A stretch of DNA of 6,135 nucleotides from NCBI GenBank assembly GCA_046541575.1, contig JBKHDA010000091.1:1-6135 (forward strand), in the 5' to 3' direction. The notes under the pieces are model-generated. The model ran no database searches, was not told where the DNA came from, and saw nothing but the letters and a program-made list of their open reading frames with translations. The position numbers were made by a program, and so were the translations under genes. This document shows, piece after piece, positions 5,174-6,135 of this stretch. The stretch comes from Halanaerobium sp046541575 (GTDB taxonomy: Bacteria > Bacillota > Halanaerobiia > Halanaerobiales > Halanaerobiaceae). Each line of letters opens with the position of its first letter. Position 1 is the first letter of the stretch.

Positions 5174-6135
5174 ATGATAAATAAAATAACAGACTGGGTG
5201 CTTAAATATTCTAAAACAGTTTTGATTGTAATTTTATTGATCACAGCTTTTTTTACTTTTCAGATTTATGATAACGCTCGTTTAGAAACTAATCTGGATA
5301 AATATAAACCTGAAGATCATCCGGAATTTATTGCCAGTGATCAGTTTGAAGATTTATTTGGAATTAGTGATGCAGTAATAGTGGCATTAGAAAATGACAG
5401 TGAGCCAAATGGTATTTATAACATGGAGACCTTGAGAAAAATTGATGAAATTTCTGCAGCACTGGAAAAATTGCCGGAAGTAGCAAAAGGTGATGTCAAT
5501 AGTTTAGCTACAGCTGATAATATTAAGGGTAGTGATTTTGGACTGGAAGTTGATCCTTTTTATCAAAAATTACCGGAAAGTGAAGCTGAAATCAAAAATT
5601 TAAGAACAGATGTTGAAGAAAATAAGATGATCAGCGGCAGGCTTGTGGCAGAAAATGATAGTTCTGCTTTGATCATGGCAGAATTAAAAGATAAAGAAAT
5701 AGATAGACTCGAACTTTATCAAAAAATCCAGACAATTGTTGAGCCCTACAGAGAAGGCAGTGAAAACATCTATATTGCAGGTCAGCCTGTTGTTGAAGGA
5801 ACTCTGGCTAATCTAATGCCGCAGGATATGAAGAAGATGATTCCTATAGTTATTTTTGTAATTCTTTTTGTACTCTTTTTAACCCTGCACAGTTTTAAAA
5901 ATACTCTATTAACAATGATTGTAGTATTATTTTCTACCATCTGGGCTTTTGGTTCGATGTCTGCTTTAGGAATTCCAATTTATGCAATTTCGACAATGAT
6001 TCCAGTGATGCTGATTGCTTTAGGTGTGGCAGATGGGATTCACCTTTTGAGCCATTTAAATCAGGAAATAAAAGCTCAGCCTGATCGAGATAAAGTTGAA
6101 TTAATAAAAGATATGCAGCGTCAGCTATGGAAACC
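5174..6135 (+). CDS. RND/MMPL-family membrane exporter, N-terminal part, 3' partial
   Basis: The frame is open from ATG 5174 to the window end (320 codons), so only the N-terminal part is seen. The order matches the RND superfamily (MMPL or HAE-3-like branch): a short cytosolic start, transmembrane helix 1 at about 14-31, a large extracytoplasmic loop at about 33-220 (TNLDKYKPEDHPE near its start, IYIAGQPVVEG near its end), then closely packed hydrophobic helices from 222 onward, including MIPIVIFVILFVLFL. The fourth helix ends in GVADGIHLLSHL; D287 is where these transporters usually carry the residue for proton coupling. The family exports hydrophobic compounds, lipids or related molecules using the proton gradient; the substrate here is unknown. 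GGGG (5164-5167) supports ATG 5174; ATG 5168 in the same frame is too close to it. The TetR operator just upstream makes this a probable target of the local repressor. Confidence 0.88.
   Translation, partial: MINKITDWVLKYSKTVLIVILLITAFFTFQIYDNARLETNLDKYKPEDHPEFIASDQFEDLFGISDAVIVALENDSEPNGIYNMETLRKIDEISAALEKLPEVAKGDVNSLATADNIKGSDFGLEVDPFYQKLPESEAEIKNLRTDVEENKMISGRLVAENDSSALIMAELKDKEIDRLELYQKIQTIVEPYREGSENIYIAGQPVVEGTLANLMPQDMKKMIPIVIFVILFVLFLTLHSFKNTLLTMIVVLFSTIWAFGSMSALGIPIYAISTMIPVMLIALGVADGIHLLSHLNQEIKAQPDRDKVELIKDMQRQLWK

Overview
The window is AT-rich and has strong AAGGAGG-type ribosome binding sites, some TTG or GTG starts, short intergenic gaps and hairpin-plus-T terminators. It encodes an A-type flavodiiron protein and an HD-GYP protein. 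Together these suggest a low-GC anaerobic Firmicute-type bacterium. My best guess is Halanaerobiales (Halanaerobium-like), but this rests on gene style and recalled family resemblance, not on a search. All recognised genes are on the + strand.

Layout. (a) 1-1301: the 3' end of an HD-GYP signalling gene, then a conserved gene of unknown function 29 nt downstream. (b) 1302-1683: an AT-rich gap with no supportable gene in its first 180 nt, then a terminator, then a promoter with a Crp/Fnr-type palindrome. (c) 1684-2856: fprA, an O2/NO-scavenging flavodiiron protein, followed by a terminator. (d) 3006-4608: an apparent operon of a TetR/FadR-like repressor, a small cupin gene interrupted by an in-frame TAA at codon 6, and a small SAM-dependent methyltransferase. 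(e) 4614-5110: a second Crp/Fnr-type promoter, a small cupin gene and a terminator. (f) 5120-6135: a TetR operator and the start of an RND/MMPL-family exporter that runs off the window.

The main signal is regulatory. The palindrome TGAATGA-N4-TCATTCA occurs three times: before the TetR gene, before the second cupin gene and before the exporter gene. This defines a local regulon of repressor, cupins, methyltransferase and exporter. The arms match what I recall of the Bacillus subtilis FadR operator, so the ligand may be an acyl compound or another amphiphile (inference). Separately, TGTGA-N6-TCAC(A/G) occurs before fprA and before the second cupin gene. In both cases its centre lies exactly 41.5 bp upstream of the start predicted from a good -10 box, which is class II activator geometry. 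The second cupin promoter therefore appears to combine a global Crp/Fnr-type input shared with fprA and local TetR repression. The regulator binding the TGTGA sites is not in the window.
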